Counted from the stretch's first letter, positions 8,522 to 17,443 are shown. The stretch is DNA of 48,350 nt from Hungatella sp. (GCA_022796015.1 JAAWHU010000017.1:1-48350), one strand, 5' to 3'. The notes: generated by a model not told the origin, from the letters alone. A program made the numbers and translations.

Positions 8522-9958
8522 ATGGAACATGTATTAGACTGGTCCAAAGCACATCAGAAATATTTTGAGGAGATGGCAGGGATTCCTCATGGTTCTTATC
8601 ATGAGAAGGAGTACAGCGATTACCTGGTGGAGTTTGCAAAGAAACAGGGGCTGCGGTATAAACAGTACGACATCGGCAATGTAATCATCTACAAAGATGC
8701 CTCAGAGGGATACGAAGATCATCCGGCAGTAGTGATTCAGGCTCACATGGACATGGTGTGTGAGAAGACACCGGAATCGGATCATGATTTCGAGAAGGAT
8801 CCCCTGAAGCTATACATAGAGGATGGATGGCTCCATGCCAAGGGAACCACTTTAGGTGCTGACGATGGAACAGGAGTCTGCTATATGCTGGCGATTCTGG
8901 AGGATAAATCCCTGTCCCACCCGGCTCTTGAATGTGTGTTTACATCTATGGAGGAGATCGGTCTGGATGGAGCTCTGGCTCTGGAACCGGAGGATCTGAA
9001 AGGCCGGCGCTATATCAATCTGGATGGAGGCGGAGGCGGGGTGGAGACCGTCATCACGGCAGCCGGAGGGCTTCGCTGGAACGGGGTGATGGCTCTTTCG
9101 CGGAATGAGGCGGTCAAACAGGGATATCGCCTCACCATAGGAGGCCTGGCAGGCGGCCATTCCGGCGGATGCATTCATATGGAGAAGGGCAACGCCATAA
9201 AGCTGTGCGCCAGAATCTTAAAGGAGCTTCAAAAAGAGGGAACTTTGATTTTGTCTGCAGTGGATGGCGGCTCCAAGGACAACGCGATTCCCAGGGACTG
9301 CTGGGCGGAGTTTGTAACGGATATTGAGGAAAGGGTTCTGCTGGAGAGAGCAAAGGCATTTGGGGAGGTTCTCAGAAGCGAACTTCGTTACAGTGACAAA
9401 GATTTGACCGTAGTTCTTGAAAAAGCGGAGATCACAAAGGCCTGGACCAAGGAGGAGAGCGATAAATTTTTGGATTTCCTTTTTATCTGCCCCACAGGAC
9501 TGCGCCACAGGAATATGAACATTAAGGATCATACCATTGCTTCCGAGAACCTGGCAGTGGTGAAAACCAAGGAGAACCAGGTGGAGGTGTCCGTGTCCAT
9601 GAGGTCTGCTTTTGAGTCCTATATTGATGAGATGGCAGAGGAACTGAGGATTATGGGCAGGCTGTATGGCTTCGCACAGGAGGAGGGCGGCAAGTACCCG
9701 GCATGGGGGTTTGAGGAGAATTCGGCCCTGCGCGGTGTTATGAGAGAGTCCGTGAAGCGGTGCATGGGAAAAGAGCTTGTGGAAAAAGCGGTGCACGGCG
9801 GCCTGGAGTGCGGTGTAGCCAAGAACAAATGGCCTGACATGGATATTGTTACCTTAGGCCCTGCTTCAGAAGGCGCCCATTCGCCGGATGAAAAGCTGAA
9901 TCTTAAGTCCTTTGACGACTGTTATGATCTGCTCTGTGATCTTATAAGTCATCTGTAA
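8522..9958 (+). CDS. pepD: Aminoacyl-histidine dipeptidase (M20 family, PepD-like)
   Basis: This is a cytoplasmic zinc dipeptidase of the M20C group, which cleaves Xaa-His and other dipeptides. The start is set at 8522 (MEHVLDWSKAHQKYF) because GGAGG at 8512-8516 sits at the right distance. The in-frame ATG at 8510 overlaps that site. The 478 residues fit the family. Metal ligands are visible: AHMDMV (His and Asp), GADDGTG (bridging Asp) and SMEEIGLDGA (catalytic and metal Glu). GGLAGGHSGGCIH marks the lid domain, and the C-terminal GLECG and GPASEGAHSPDE complete the site. It follows metK by 30 bp and precedes the AEC transporter by 15 bp, which suggests a shared transcript. Confidence 0.93.
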   Translation: MEHVLDWSKAHQKYFEEMAGIPHGSYHEKEYSDYLVEFAKKQGLRYKQYDIGNVIIYKDASEGYEDHPAVVIQAHMDMVCEKTPESDHDFEKDPLKLYIEDGWLHAKGTTLGADDGTGVCYMLAILEDKSLSHPALECVFTSMEEIGLDGALALEPEDLKGRRYINLDGGGGGVETVITAAGGLRWNGVMALSRNEAVKQGYRLTIGGLAGGHSGGCIHMEKGNAIKLCARILKELQKEGTLILSAVDGGSKDNAIPRDCWAEFVTDIEERVLLERAKAFGEVLRSELRYSDKDLTVVLEKAEITKAWTKEESDKFLDFLFICPTGLRHRNMNIKDHTIASENLAVVKTKENQVEVSVSMRSAFESYIDEMAEELRIMGRLYGFAQEEGGKYPAWGFEENSALRGVMRESVKRCMGKELVEKAVHGGLECGVAKNKWPDMDIVTLGPASEGAHSPDEKLNLKSFDDCYDLLCDLISHL

Positions 9959-9973
9959 GAAGGCGGGGAGAGT

Positions 9974-10891
9974 ATGATTGCAGTTATTCTGGCAAAAAAG
10001 ATTTTATCGCTGTTTCTGATTATGGTTATGGGTGCGGCCCTGGTGAAGACCAAAGTGCTGAAGGCCCAGGACAGCAGAAGCATTTCCGTAATCACGCTGT
10101 ACCTGGTTATGCCCTGTGTCATTATCTCCTCCTTTCAGGTGGATTACACAGAGGAGCTTTTTAACGGGCTGATGCTGTCATTGCTGGCCGCAGTGCTGCT
10201 GCATGTAATCCTGATTGCCCTGACGGAAATCCTGGGAAGGATTTTTCACTGGGATCCTGTGGAGAAGGCTTCCGCCATCTATTCCAATGCGGGTAACCTG
10301 ATTATTCCCATTGTGACTGCCCTTCTGGGGAAGGAATGGATTATCTATACCAGCGCCTTTATTTCGGTTCAGCTGATTTTGCTGTGGAGCCACGGGAAGA
10401 TGACGCTGTGTGGGGAAAAGAACATTGATTTTAAGAAGATTCTGACCAATGTGAATATGATCTCCATCTTTGTGGGGATTCTCCTGTTTGTCTGCCGTGT
10501 CCAGCTTCCGGCAGTGCTTCAGGATTCCATTGATACTGTGGGAAGCATGGTAGGGCCGGCGGCTATGATCGTAACCGGAATGCTTATTGGGAATATGGAT
10601 TTTAAAAAGCTGGCGTCCTACAGGCGGCTGTGGCTTATGGCGGCAGTCAGGCTTATTGCTTATCCTCTTTTAAACATTGTGGTTTTAAAGTTCAGCGGCC
10701 TGGCGGCCATGGTTCCTGAGGGGCAGACCATTCTGCTGATTACACTGCTGGCGACGATCACTCCATCGGCTTCCACCATCACCCAGATGGCTCAGGTCTA
10801 TGGGAAGGATGCGGATTATGCCAGCGCTATCAATGTTGTGACCACCCTGCTGTGTATCGTAACCATGCCTCTCATGGTAATGCTGTATTAG
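9974..10891 (+). CDS. AEC (auxin efflux carrier) family transporter
   Basis: This is an integral membrane protein of 305 residues with about ten hydrophobic segments in two similar halves. The N-terminal half includes VMPCVIISSFQVDY and SNAGNLIIPIVTALLG, and the C-terminal half includes TPSASTITQMAQVYG. These pairs are typical of the bacterial AEC family, whose characterised members move organic acids such as malate, or related small anions. The substrate cannot be read here. The gene follows the dipeptidase by 15 bp with a GGGGAGAG ribosome binding site and ends at a strong bidirectional terminator, so it is probably the last gene of the metK-pepD unit. Confidence 0.88.
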   Translation: MIAVILAKKILSLFLIMVMGAALVKTKVLKAQDSRSISVITLYLVMPCVIISSFQVDYTEELFNGLMLSLLAAVLLHVILIALTEILGRIFHWDPVEKASAIYSNAGNLIIPIVTALLGKEWIIYTSAFISVQLILLWSHGKMTLCGEKNIDFKKILTNVNMISIFVGILLFVCRVQLPAVLQDSIDTVGSMVGPAAMIVTGMLIGNMDFKKLASYRRLWLMAAVRLIAYPLLNIVVLKFSGLAAMVPEGQTILLITLLATITPSASTITQMAQVYGKDADYASAINVVTTLLCIVTMPLMVMLY

Positions 10892-10897
10892 ATATAT

Positions 10898-10936
10898 AAA
10901 ACTCCCTTATCCGGGCAACCGGGTACAGGGAGTTTT
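10898..10936. terminator. Bidirectional terminator between the AEC transporter and lepB
   Basis: AAAACTCCC (10898-10906) pairs perfectly with GGGAGTTTT (10928-10936). The A-run and T-run let the hairpin end transcripts from both convergent genes. Confidence 0.9.
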
Positions 10937-10943
10937 ATTGTGC

Positions 10944-11501
10944 TTATTCTATTTTTCCGATGCTGGGGAAATACCGGAACAGAACCTTGGCAATGATTTT
11001 TTCTTTTTTTACAAATGTGTTCTGCCAGGCCCGGGAATCGGAGGAGTGGTTGCGGTTGTCGCCCATCATGAAATAGCAGCCTTCAGGCACCTCATAGTGA
11101 AGCTCCCTGGGGGTCTCCATGGCTTCCCGGATATAGGGCTCCTCTAAGGGGGTGTCGGCTCCGTTGAGATATACATGGCCGTCTCTGATGTCAATCGTAT
11201 CTCCCGGCATTCCGATGATCCGCTTTACATAGTAGGTCTTCTCTGTAATGTCATCCGGGAAATAAAAGATAACCACATCTCCTCGCTGAGGCTCGTTAAA
11301 ATAATAGGTAAGCCGGGAACCGATAACCCGGTCATGGGTCATAATGGTGTTCTCCATGGAGGCACTGGGAACCCTGCTGTTGGCAATAATAAATCTATTT
11401 AGTACAAAAGCAATGAGAGCAGCAATTACCAGAATCTGGATCCAGCTGATGATCTCCTCTTTTAAATTAAATTTTTCTTTCTCCTTTTCTTGTTCTTTCA
11501 T
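10944..11501 (-). CDS. lepB: Signal peptidase I
   Basis: This membrane serine protease removes signal peptides from exported proteins. The start is set at 11501 (MKEQEKEKEK), where AAGGTG lies 4 bp before the ATG. A longer frame upstream has no such site. The 185 residues have a charged cytoplasmic N-terminus, one membrane segment (about 19-39), then VPSASMENTI with the nucleophile Ser48 and YVKRIIGMPGD with the general base Lys93. GDNRNHSSDSR is the conserved box E. The length is typical of small Gram-positive type I enzymes. It is transcribed alone toward the AEC gene, with its own promoter. The enzyme is relevant to the surface locus 9-28 kb downstream, but it is an ordinary housekeeping copy. 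Confidence 0.96.
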   Translation of the reverse strand: MKEQEKEKEKFNLKEEIISWIQILVIAALIAFVLNRFIIANSRVPSASMENTIMTHDRVIGSRLTYYFNEPQRGDVVIFYFPDDITEKTYYVKRIIGMPGDTIDIRDGHVYLNGADTPLEEPYIREAMETPRELHYEVPEGCYFMMGDNRNHSSDSRAWQNTFVKKEKIIAKVLFRYFPSIGKIE

Positions 11502-11560
11502 GATACACCTTCTTTCTAAACGTTCACAGGTTGGCGGCAGATACACCGACCGTACTCTTT

Positions 11561-11589
11561 AGTGTAAATGACTTCTGGATTTTGTGCAA
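11561..11589 (-). promoter_or_regulatory. Probable lepB promoter
   Basis: Read on the minus strand, TTGCAC (11584-11589) and TACACT (11561-11566) are separated by 17 bp, 60 bp before the lepB start codon. Confidence 0.5.
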
Positions 11590-11718
11590 GGACTTTTCTT
11601 AAATGGTAAGAAAAAATTTGATGAAACATAGCCCGGAACATGGTAAACTAGAGACAGCAGGTGGTTAGTGGAAACGGCAGGAAACAGATTCTGCAAAAAG
11701 CACAGGGAAGGAAACGGA

Positions 11719-12741
11719 ATGAATAATTTTAACAGAACACTGGGTTTTGGGGGCTTGATTTTGCTGGTTCTGGCTGCGGCAGGGCAGTTTGCGGCCAGAA
11801 CATGGCAGCATTTCGGCAGCTGGTATGCGGTGCAGGTGTATTCTCTGATTGTGGCAGCTGTGGGAAGGGTGTGGGGGATATTTCCTGTATCTGTAGTGGA
11901 ATTCGGGCTCTATGGCCTGGGAGCCATGTCCTTGTGGTATCTATTCAGCCATAGAAGGAGATGGCAGGATATTGCATCAAGGGTAGTGATGCTGGTGGGC
12001 CTTCTGGCATTTTTATACACCTATCAGTGCGGGATCAACTATTATCGTCTGCCGTTTTCCAGTGAACTAGATCTTGATATTAGGGAATCTTCCCTGGAGG
12101 AGCTGAAGGAGCTGTGCAGGTATCTGACAGAAAGGGTGAACGAGACGGCGGATGATGCCTCCTACAATTCCCGCTGGGCCCTGTGGGGGCGGGAGGCCAT
12201 GATGGAGCTTGGCCGGGAGTACCCGGGACTTTCCGGCTATTACCCCAGGCCCAAGGCCGTGACTGTGTCATGGATTTTATCGGTGCAGCAGCTTAGCGGC
12301 ATCTACTCTCCCTTTACGGTGGAGGCCAACTACAACCGGGAGATGACAGATTACAATATTCCTCATACCATCTGTCATGAGCTGTCTCATCTGCGGGGGT
12401 ATATGAGGGAGGATGAGGCCAATTTTATCGGTTATCTGGCCTGTATCAGATCAGACAAACAACCTTTTCAGTACAGCGGATACCTGACAGGCTGGATCTA
12501 CGCCACCAATGCTCTGGCTAGACAGGATCCGGAGAGCTACCGGGAGCTTTATGGACAGCTGCTTCCTCAGGTAATCGAGGATTTGAAGGAGAACAATGGC
12601 TTTTGGAAGCGGTATGAGGGAAAGGTGGCGGAGGTGTCCAACCAGGTGAACGATACATACCTTAAGCTTAACGATCAGAAGGAAGGGGTAAAGACTTACG
12701 GCAGGATGGTGGATCTGATGCTGGCCTATCACCGAAAGTAG
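11719..12741 (+). CDS. DUF3810-like membrane zinc metallopeptidase
   Basis: The start is set at 11719 because GGGAAGG lies 7 bp before this ATG. An upstream in-frame GTG lacks a site. The protein has 340 residues. Three hydrophobic segments in the first 105 residues are followed by a soluble domain. TICHELSHLRGYMREDEANF holds the zinc motif HExxH (His220, Glu221, His224) and a likely third ligand, Glu233. This layout is that of the DUF3810 family, a membrane-tethered peptidase-like group with no established substrate. The catalytic face is probably extracytoplasmic or at the membrane surface, which cannot be settled here. The gene lies between divergent lepB and glgB and seems independent. 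Confidence 0.8.
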   Translation: MNNFNRTLGFGGLILLVLAAAGQFAARTWQHFGSWYAVQVYSLIVAAVGRVWGIFPVSVVEFGLYGLGAMSLWYLFSHRRRWQDIASRVVMLVGLLAFLYTYQCGINYYRLPFSSELDLDIRESSLEELKELCRYLTERVNETADDASYNSRWALWGREAMMELGREYPGLSGYYPRPKAVTVSWILSVQQLSGIYSPFTVEANYNREMTDYNIPHTICHELSHLRGYMREDEANFIGYLACIRSDKQPFQYSGYLTGWIYATNALARQDPESYRELYGQLLPQVIEDLKENNGFWKRYEGKVAEVSNQVNDTYLKLNDQKEGVKTYGRMVDLMLAYHRK

Positions 12742-12811
12742 CAGAGGGCATCACACAGATTGCTCCGAGGCTTGATAGGGACAGGTATAGTGTGAAAAAT
12801 TTGGGTTTCCG

Positions 12812-12840
12812 TTGAAATAGTCGTAAAATAATGGTAAAAT
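12812..12840 (+). promoter_or_regulatory. Probable glgB promoter
   Basis: TTGAAA (12812-12817) and TAAAAT (12835-12840) are separated by 17 bp, 34 bp before the glgB start in an AT-rich gap. No terminator for the preceding gene is seen in this gap. Confidence 0.6.
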
Positions 12841-12874
12841 GTAAGATAATAAAATTATACTAGGGGGAACGTTC

Positions 12875-15355
12875 ATGGATAAAAAACTATATGACATGAT
12901 GGACTGGGCGGGGATTGAGGAGCTGGTGTATTCAGAGGCTTCCAACCCCCATGGAATGCTGGGGCCTCACCTGACGGAAGAGGGGATGCTGGTGCAGGCC
13001 TTTATTCCCACGGCGGAGTCTGTAACAGTGAAAGCGGGCAGCAAAGAGTATCCCATGGATTTAATGGATGATCCGGGCTTCTTTGCAGTTCTGATTCCGC
13101 GCAAGACACTGACAGAGTACACCCTGATGGTTTCCTATGACAACGGTACATCCGAAGAAATCCACGATCCTTATGCCTATGGGCCTCAGTTTGAGGATGG
13201 GGAATTGAAGAAGTTTGAGGCAGGCATTTATTATGACGTCTATGAGAAAATGGGCGCTCATATTATGGAGATAAAAGGGGTAAAAGGTACATTATTTGCA
13301 GTGTGGGCCCCCTGTGCCATGCGTGTCAGTGTAGTCGGCGATTTCAACATGTGGGACGGCAGACGGCATCAGATGAGAAGGCTGGGAGATTCCGGGGTAT
13401 TTGAACTGTTCATTCCGGGAGTGGAGACAGGCGCCATTTACAAATATGAGGTTAAGGCCAGGAACGGGGATGCTATGCTGAAGGCAGATCCTTACGGCAA
13501 TTATACGGAGCTGCGTCCGGCCAATGCCTCGATTGTCTGGGATATTAACCGCTATCAGTGGAAGGATGAGCCATGGATGAAAGCCCGGGCAAAGGAGGAG
13601 GGGAAGGACAAACCCATGTCCATCTATGAGATGCATTTGGGTTCCTGGATCCGCAAGCCCATAGAGACAGACGAAAACGGTAAGGAGGTCGTGGGAAGCG
13701 AATTCTATAATTACCGGGAAATCGCCGAGAAGCTGGCCGTCTATGTAAAGGATATGGGATATACCCATGTGGAGCTTATGCCGGTGATGGAGCACCCTCT
13801 GGATGCTTCCTGGGGATACCAGGTGACCGGTTATTATGCGCCTACCAGCCGGTATGGAACTCCTGATGATTTCCAGTATTTTGTAGACTATCTCCATGGA
13901 CAGGGAATCGGTGTGATTCTTGACTGGGTTCCTGCTCATTTTCCGAGAGATCTGGTGGGACTGGCATGCTTTGACGGAACCTGTGTTTATGAGCACAAGG
14001 ATCCCAGGCAGGGGGCCCATCCTCATTGGGGAACCCTGATCTACAATTACGCCAGGCCTCAGGTATCCAACTTCCTTATTGCCAATGCCTTATACTGGGC
14101 TAAAAAATACCACGCAGACGGGATCCGCATGGATGCAGTGGCCTCCATGCTTTACCTTGACTACGGCAAGAATCCCGGAGAGTGGGTGGCCAATATTTAC
14201 GGCGGCCATGAGAACCTGGATGCGGTGGAGTTCTTAAAGCATCTCAATTCTATTTTTAAGAAGCAGGCAGGGGGAGCCGTACTGATTGCAGAGGAATCCA
14301 CAGCATGGCCTCAGATTACGGGGGATGTGAAAGAAGGCTCTCTGGGTTTTGACTACAAATGGAATATGGGCTGGATGAATGATTTCCTGGGATATATGCA
14401 GTGTGATCCTTATTTCCGGTGCCACCACTATGGGGAGCTGACGTTCAGTATGCTGTATGCATACAGTGAGAACTTTATTCTGGTATTCTCCCATGATGAG
14501 GTGGTTCACGGCAAAGGTTCCATAGCGGGAAAGATGCCGGGAGGGACATCCGAGATAAAATTCTCCAATCTAAGGGCGGCCTACGGATTTATGATGACCC
14601 ATCCGGGTAAGAAGCTGCTGTTCATGGGACAGGATATGGGCCAGCTTTCCGAGTGGAATGAGAATGAGAGTCTGCCGTGGAATCTTCTTGAGCATGAGAT
14701 CCACAGCAAGACCAGGGAGTATGTAAGAGCCCTCAATCATCTGTACCGCTCCAGTCCGGCCCTCTATGAGATGGATTATGATCCGGAAGGCTTCCAGTGG
14801 ATCGACTGTACCAGCGGGCAGGACAATATTGTCACCTTCATAAGAAAGACCCGCAAACCGGAGGAGACCCTTCTGGTAGTGTGCAATTTTGCACCGGTGC
14901 AGCATGATAATTACCAGGTGGGCGTACCCTTTCACGGAAAATATAAAGAGATTTTCAACAGCGAGAGCACGGCCTTCGGCGGATGCGGCGTGACCAACCC
15001 CAGAGCAAAGACCTCCAAGGCGGAGGAGTGCAATGGCAGGGAAGAGTCTATTAAGATCCAGCTGGCTCCTTTGGGAGTGCAGATCTTCAGCTGTACACCG
15101 GTGAAGGAGGTAAAAAAGGCCGAGGCGGAGAATGCATCTGGGAAAGCCGGGATGCCGGAGAAGGCCGAGACGGAGAAAGCAGCTGGAGCAGCAGCCAAGG
15201 CAGCAGTCAAGGTTCCGGAGACAGGAGTCAAGGCAGCAGCAGTCAAGGCATCAGAGGGAGCCCCTAAGAAACAGCCGAAGAAGGCCCCGAAGGCATCAGG
15301 AAAAGAAACGAAGGAAGAGAAGAAGGCAAAACCTGGGAAAGGCAGCAAAAAATAA
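12875..15355 (+). CDS. glgB: 1,4-alpha-glucan branching enzyme with Lys/Ala-rich C-terminal tail
   Basis: GlgB puts alpha-1,6 branches into glycogen. An N-terminal carbohydrate-binding module (about 20-115) is followed by a second beta-sandwich with GDFNMWDGRRHQMR. The GH13 barrel has nucleophile Asp420 in GIRMDAVASM, acid/base Glu473 in LIAEESTAWP and Asp541 in FSHDEVVHGKGS. The enzyme proper ends near residue 742 (LAPLGVQIFSCTPV). About 82 extra residues follow, made almost only of Lys, Ala, Glu, Pro and Gly. They are strongly basic near the end and resemble histone H1-type tails. I know of no such tail as part of the standard enzyme. The neighbour is an MscS channel, and malQ lies 24 kb away. 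Other glycogen genes are not in the window. Confidence 0.95.
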   Translation: MDKKLYDMMDWAGIEELVYSEASNPHGMLGPHLTEEGMLVQAFIPTAESVTVKAGSKEYPMDLMDDPGFFAVLIPRKTLTEYTLMVSYDNGTSEEIHDPYAYGPQFEDGELKKFEAGIYYDVYEKMGAHIMEIKGVKGTLFAVWAPCAMRVSVVGDFNMWDGRRHQMRRLGDSGVFELFIPGVETGAIYKYEVKARNGDAMLKADPYGNYTELRPANASIVWDINRYQWKDEPWMKARAKEEGKDKPMSIYEMHLGSWIRKPIETDENGKEVVGSEFYNYREIAEKLAVYVKDMGYTHVELMPVMEHPLDASWGYQVTGYYAPTSRYGTPDDFQYFVDYLHGQGIGVILDWVPAHFPRDLVGLACFDGTCVYEHKDPRQGAHPHWGTLIYNYARPQVSNFLIANALYWAKKYHADGIRMDAVASMLYLDYGKNPGEWVANIYGGHENLDAVEFLKHLNSIFKKQAGGAVLIAEESTAWPQITGDVKEGSLGFDYKWNMGWMNDFLGYMQCDPYFRCHHYGELTFSMLYAYSENFILVFSHDEVVHGKGSIAGKMPGGTSEIKFSNLRAAYGFMMTHPGKKLLFMGQDMGQLSEWNENESLPWNLLEHEIHSKTREYVRALNHLYRSSPALYEMDYDPEGFQWIDCTSGQDNIVTFIRKTRKPEETLLVVCNFAPVQHDNYQVGVPFHGKYKEIFNSESTAFGGCGVTNPRAKTSKAEECNGREESIKIQLAPLGVQIFSCTPVKEVKKAEAENASGKAGMPEKAETEKAAGAAAKAAVKVPETGVKAAAVKASEGAPKKQPKKAPKASGKETKEEKKAKPGKGSKK

Positions 15356-15382
15356 TGATCACAGTTGGGAGAGACGGATTGT

Positions 15383-16294
15383 ATGGTATGGAATGAGGCG
15401 GCAGGCCTGACGGAAGAAACCTTGGAAATTGCCAAAGAGGTCCAGCAGGATTTGGAACAGCTGAAGCCAGATGTAATACTGGATACCGTGAAAGGCTGGG
15501 TGCCGGGGCTTATAGCCATAGGGTACCGCCTTTTGGCAGCAGGAATCATTTTGTTTATAGGCTTCCGCATTGCCAGAATGGTACAAAAGATGATAGGGAA
15601 GACATTTACCCGAATGGAGATGGAGGTCTCTTTAAGGAAATTTCTCTTATCAGCTGTGTATGTGTGCATCTGCGGGCTGGCTGTTTTTGCCGCAGCAGAG
15701 AAGATCGGAATCAGTTCCGCATCCATTATAGCCATACTGGGGTCTGCCGGGCTGGCCTTAAGCCTGTCTCTCCAGAATATGCTGGGTAATTTTGCAGGCG
15801 GTGTGGCCCTTTTGATGATGAAGCCATTCAAAGTAGGGGATTACATCGTCTGCGGTACGGAAGAAGGAACAGTGTCCTCCATAGGCCTGGTGTACACTAC
15901 CTTAAATACCATGGACAATAGGAAGGTAATTCTTCCTAACGGCTCTCTGTCCAACCACAATCTGACCAATGTAACTGCTCAGGAGAAGAGAAGGCTGGAG
16001 ATCAAAGTGGGAATCGGCTATCAATCCGATCTAAAAGAAGCCAAACAAATTCTGGAACGGCTGTTTGAAACCCATCCTTTGATGATTAAGGAGGATGGGA
16101 TCCTGGTTTTTGTTGACAGCTTAGGCGACAGCGCCGTGGTGCTGGGTGCCAGGGGCTGGGTGGCAACAGGAGATTACTGGAGCGTCCGCTGGGAGCTGAT
16201 TGAGAAGATTAAGCTGGCATTTGATGAGGCGGGAATCGAGATTCCTTATCAGCAGGTGGTGGTTCATGAAGACAGGACTCTTTCCCGGCAGTAG
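15383..16294 (+). CDS. MscS-family small-conductance mechanosensitive channel
   Basis: This is a membrane channel that opens under turgor stress and releases solutes. The start is set at ATG 15383 (MVWNEAAGL), preceded by GGGAGAG, rather than at the TTG 18 bp upstream. The 303 residues have three membrane segments: about 42-62, 88-106 and the pore helix. The pore helix GSAGLALSLSLQNMLGNFAGG shows the Gly/Ala packing typical of MscS TM3. The middle-beta domain follows with FKVGDYIVCGTEEGTVSSIG and VILPNGSLSNHNLTN, then the C-terminal alpha/beta domain. It lies 27 bp after glgB and is probably co-transcribed with it. A strong terminator follows. Confidence 0.93.
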   Translation: MVWNEAAGLTEETLEIAKEVQQDLEQLKPDVILDTVKGWVPGLIAIGYRLLAAGIILFIGFRIARMVQKMIGKTFTRMEMEVSLRKFLLSAVYVCICGLAVFAAAEKIGISSASIIAILGSAGLALSLSLQNMLGNFAGGVALLMMKPFKVGDYIVCGTEEGTVSSIGLVYTTLNTMDNRKVILPNGSLSNHNLTNVTAQEKRRLEIKVGIGYQSDLKEAKQILERLFETHPLMIKEDGILVFVDSLGDSAVVLGARGWVATGDYWSVRWELIEKIKLAFDEAGIEIPYQQVVVHEDRTLSRQ

Positions 16295-16340
16295 GTCTTC
16301 TTCTGGAATAAGAGGTTTATGGAAAAATCTCATTATAAGG

Positions 16341-16374
16341 AGCCTGTTTCAGTTGTTGCTGAAATAGGCTTTTA
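16341..16374 (+). terminator. Terminator after mscS, overlapping the LysR gene 3' end
   Basis: AGCCTGTTTCAG (16341-16352) pairs with CTGAAATAGGCT (16359-16370), with one mismatch, and TTTT follows. The hairpin includes the last codons and the stop of the convergent LysR gene (stop at 16349-16351), so coding sequence and terminator share bases. Confidence 0.85.
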
Positions 16375-17263
16375 ATAATTCTGCAAGTTCGGTCAGGACA
16401 GACGAAAAGGCATAGTCTCTGCGCCATATGAATGCCAAATCATAGCTTGACTGATAATCCTCAATCCAGAAGAACAAATCCGCCGCTTCATCTGGAGAAG
16501 GAGACTTGCCTATAGTACTCCCTAACCCATTATTAACCATCAGGCGTATGGTTTTCATGCTGTCATAGGTTTTAACGGAAGCAGGAACCAGCCCGTTTTC
16601 CTGTATAATGGAATCAATGGTGGCCCGGATGCGCTTTCCCGGGGGAGGCAGCAGCAAAATCTCTCCTCTGAGACATTCCAAAGGAAGGCTGGAATAAAGG
16701 TTTTCTACAGGAGGGGGAAGCGCCCTGGCTTTAGCGGCCCAGTTGCTCCCACGGCGAAGCCAAATGCCCAAAGGCTCATGTAATATAACCTTATATTGCA
16801 AATCGCGGAATTTTAAGGGCAGCCTTAAGACTGCGAAATCCAGCTCGCCCTTTAACACCAGGTTCTCCAGGCGATCCGATACGCCTTCTACAAATTCAAA
16901 AGATACGGTCTGCCTCATCTGAGCCTGATTTTCCAGAAGAGCATTGATAATAAAATGCCCCTGCCCCTGGGGAAGACCGGCTCTTAGTATATGCTTTGGA
17001 GCGGCAGATGTCTTAAGCTGTTTAAGAAAATCTTCATAGACAGGAACCACCTTTTCAGCCATTTCAACATATGATTTCCCGGCTTTTGTAGGCTCCAGTA
17101 CTTTTCCGCTCCGACGGATAAAAAGCGGCGTTTCAAGCTCATCTTCTATTTTCTTCACTGTCTGGCTCAGAGCAGGCTGGGAAATATAAAGCTTTTTGGC
17201 GGCAGCAGACATGCTGCCGGTTCGGATAATCTCCAGAATCACATTCATCTCCTGTATTTTCAT
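16349..17263 (-). CDS. LysR-family transcriptional regulator
   Basis: The start is set at 17263 (MKIQEMNVILEIIRTGS), where AAGGAG is 5 bp before the ATG. The longer frame upstream lacks a site. The protein has 304 residues. The N-terminal winged helix-turn-helix (about 1-60) has the family pattern MSAAAKKLYISQPALSQTVK and then FIRRSGKVLEPTKAG. The remainder is the periplasmic-binding-protein-like effector domain. It is divergent from the permease-hydrolase pair, the classic arrangement in which a LysR protein controls the neighbouring genes in response to a substrate or product. Two inverted repeats in the shared gap are candidate sites. The effector is unknown. Confidence 0.92.
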   Translation of the reverse strand: MKIQEMNVILEIIRTGSMSAAAKKLYISQPALSQTVKKIEDELETPLFIRRSGKVLEPTKAGKSYVEMAEKVVPVYEDFLKQLKTSAAPKHILRAGLPQGQGHFIINALLENQAQMRQTVSFEFVEGVSDRLENLVLKGELDFAVLRLPLKFRDLQYKVILHEPLGIWLRRGSNWAAKARALPPPVENLYSSLPLECLRGEILLLPPPGKRIRATIDSIIQENGLVPASVKTYDSMKTIRLMVNNGLGSTIGKSPSPDEAADLFFWIEDYQSSYDLAFIWRRDYAFSSVLTELAELLKAYFSNN

Positions 17264-17286
17264 AGAATCTCCTTCTATTTTTACCA

Positions 17287-17443
17287 CAGCATGAATTTAG
17301 AGAATATATGCTGCATGGGGACGTGCCGGCTTCCTTGGCATAATTATATCATGACGAGTCAAAAAGGGAAAGAACCTATAAGTAAATCATGTGGGTAGTA
17401 CATGCTTTTGGTATTAGACGAAGCAGAAAGATAAGGGTATACT
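17287..17443. promoter_or_regulatory. Divergent control region for the LysR gene and the permease-hydrolase pair
   Basis: The 229-bp gap holds several candidate sites. CAGCAT (17287-17292) and ATGCTG (17308-17313) form a perfect spaced inverted repeat near the LysR gene start. A minus-strand extended -10 (TGATATAAT on that strand, -10 at 17343-17348) probably serves the LysR gene. CATGTGGGTAGTACATG (17388-17404) has 5-bp arms and a T-N11-A core, as LysR sites do. It lies just upstream of a plus-strand TTAGAC (17414-17419), 18 bp spacer, TATACT (17438-17443). Its position suits activation of the permease gene. Confidence 0.5.

Noticed and set aside
11618..11649. TTGATG ... TAAACT as a promoter for the DUF3810-like gene
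   Set aside because: The 20-bp spacing is too long and both boxes are weak, so it was not listed.
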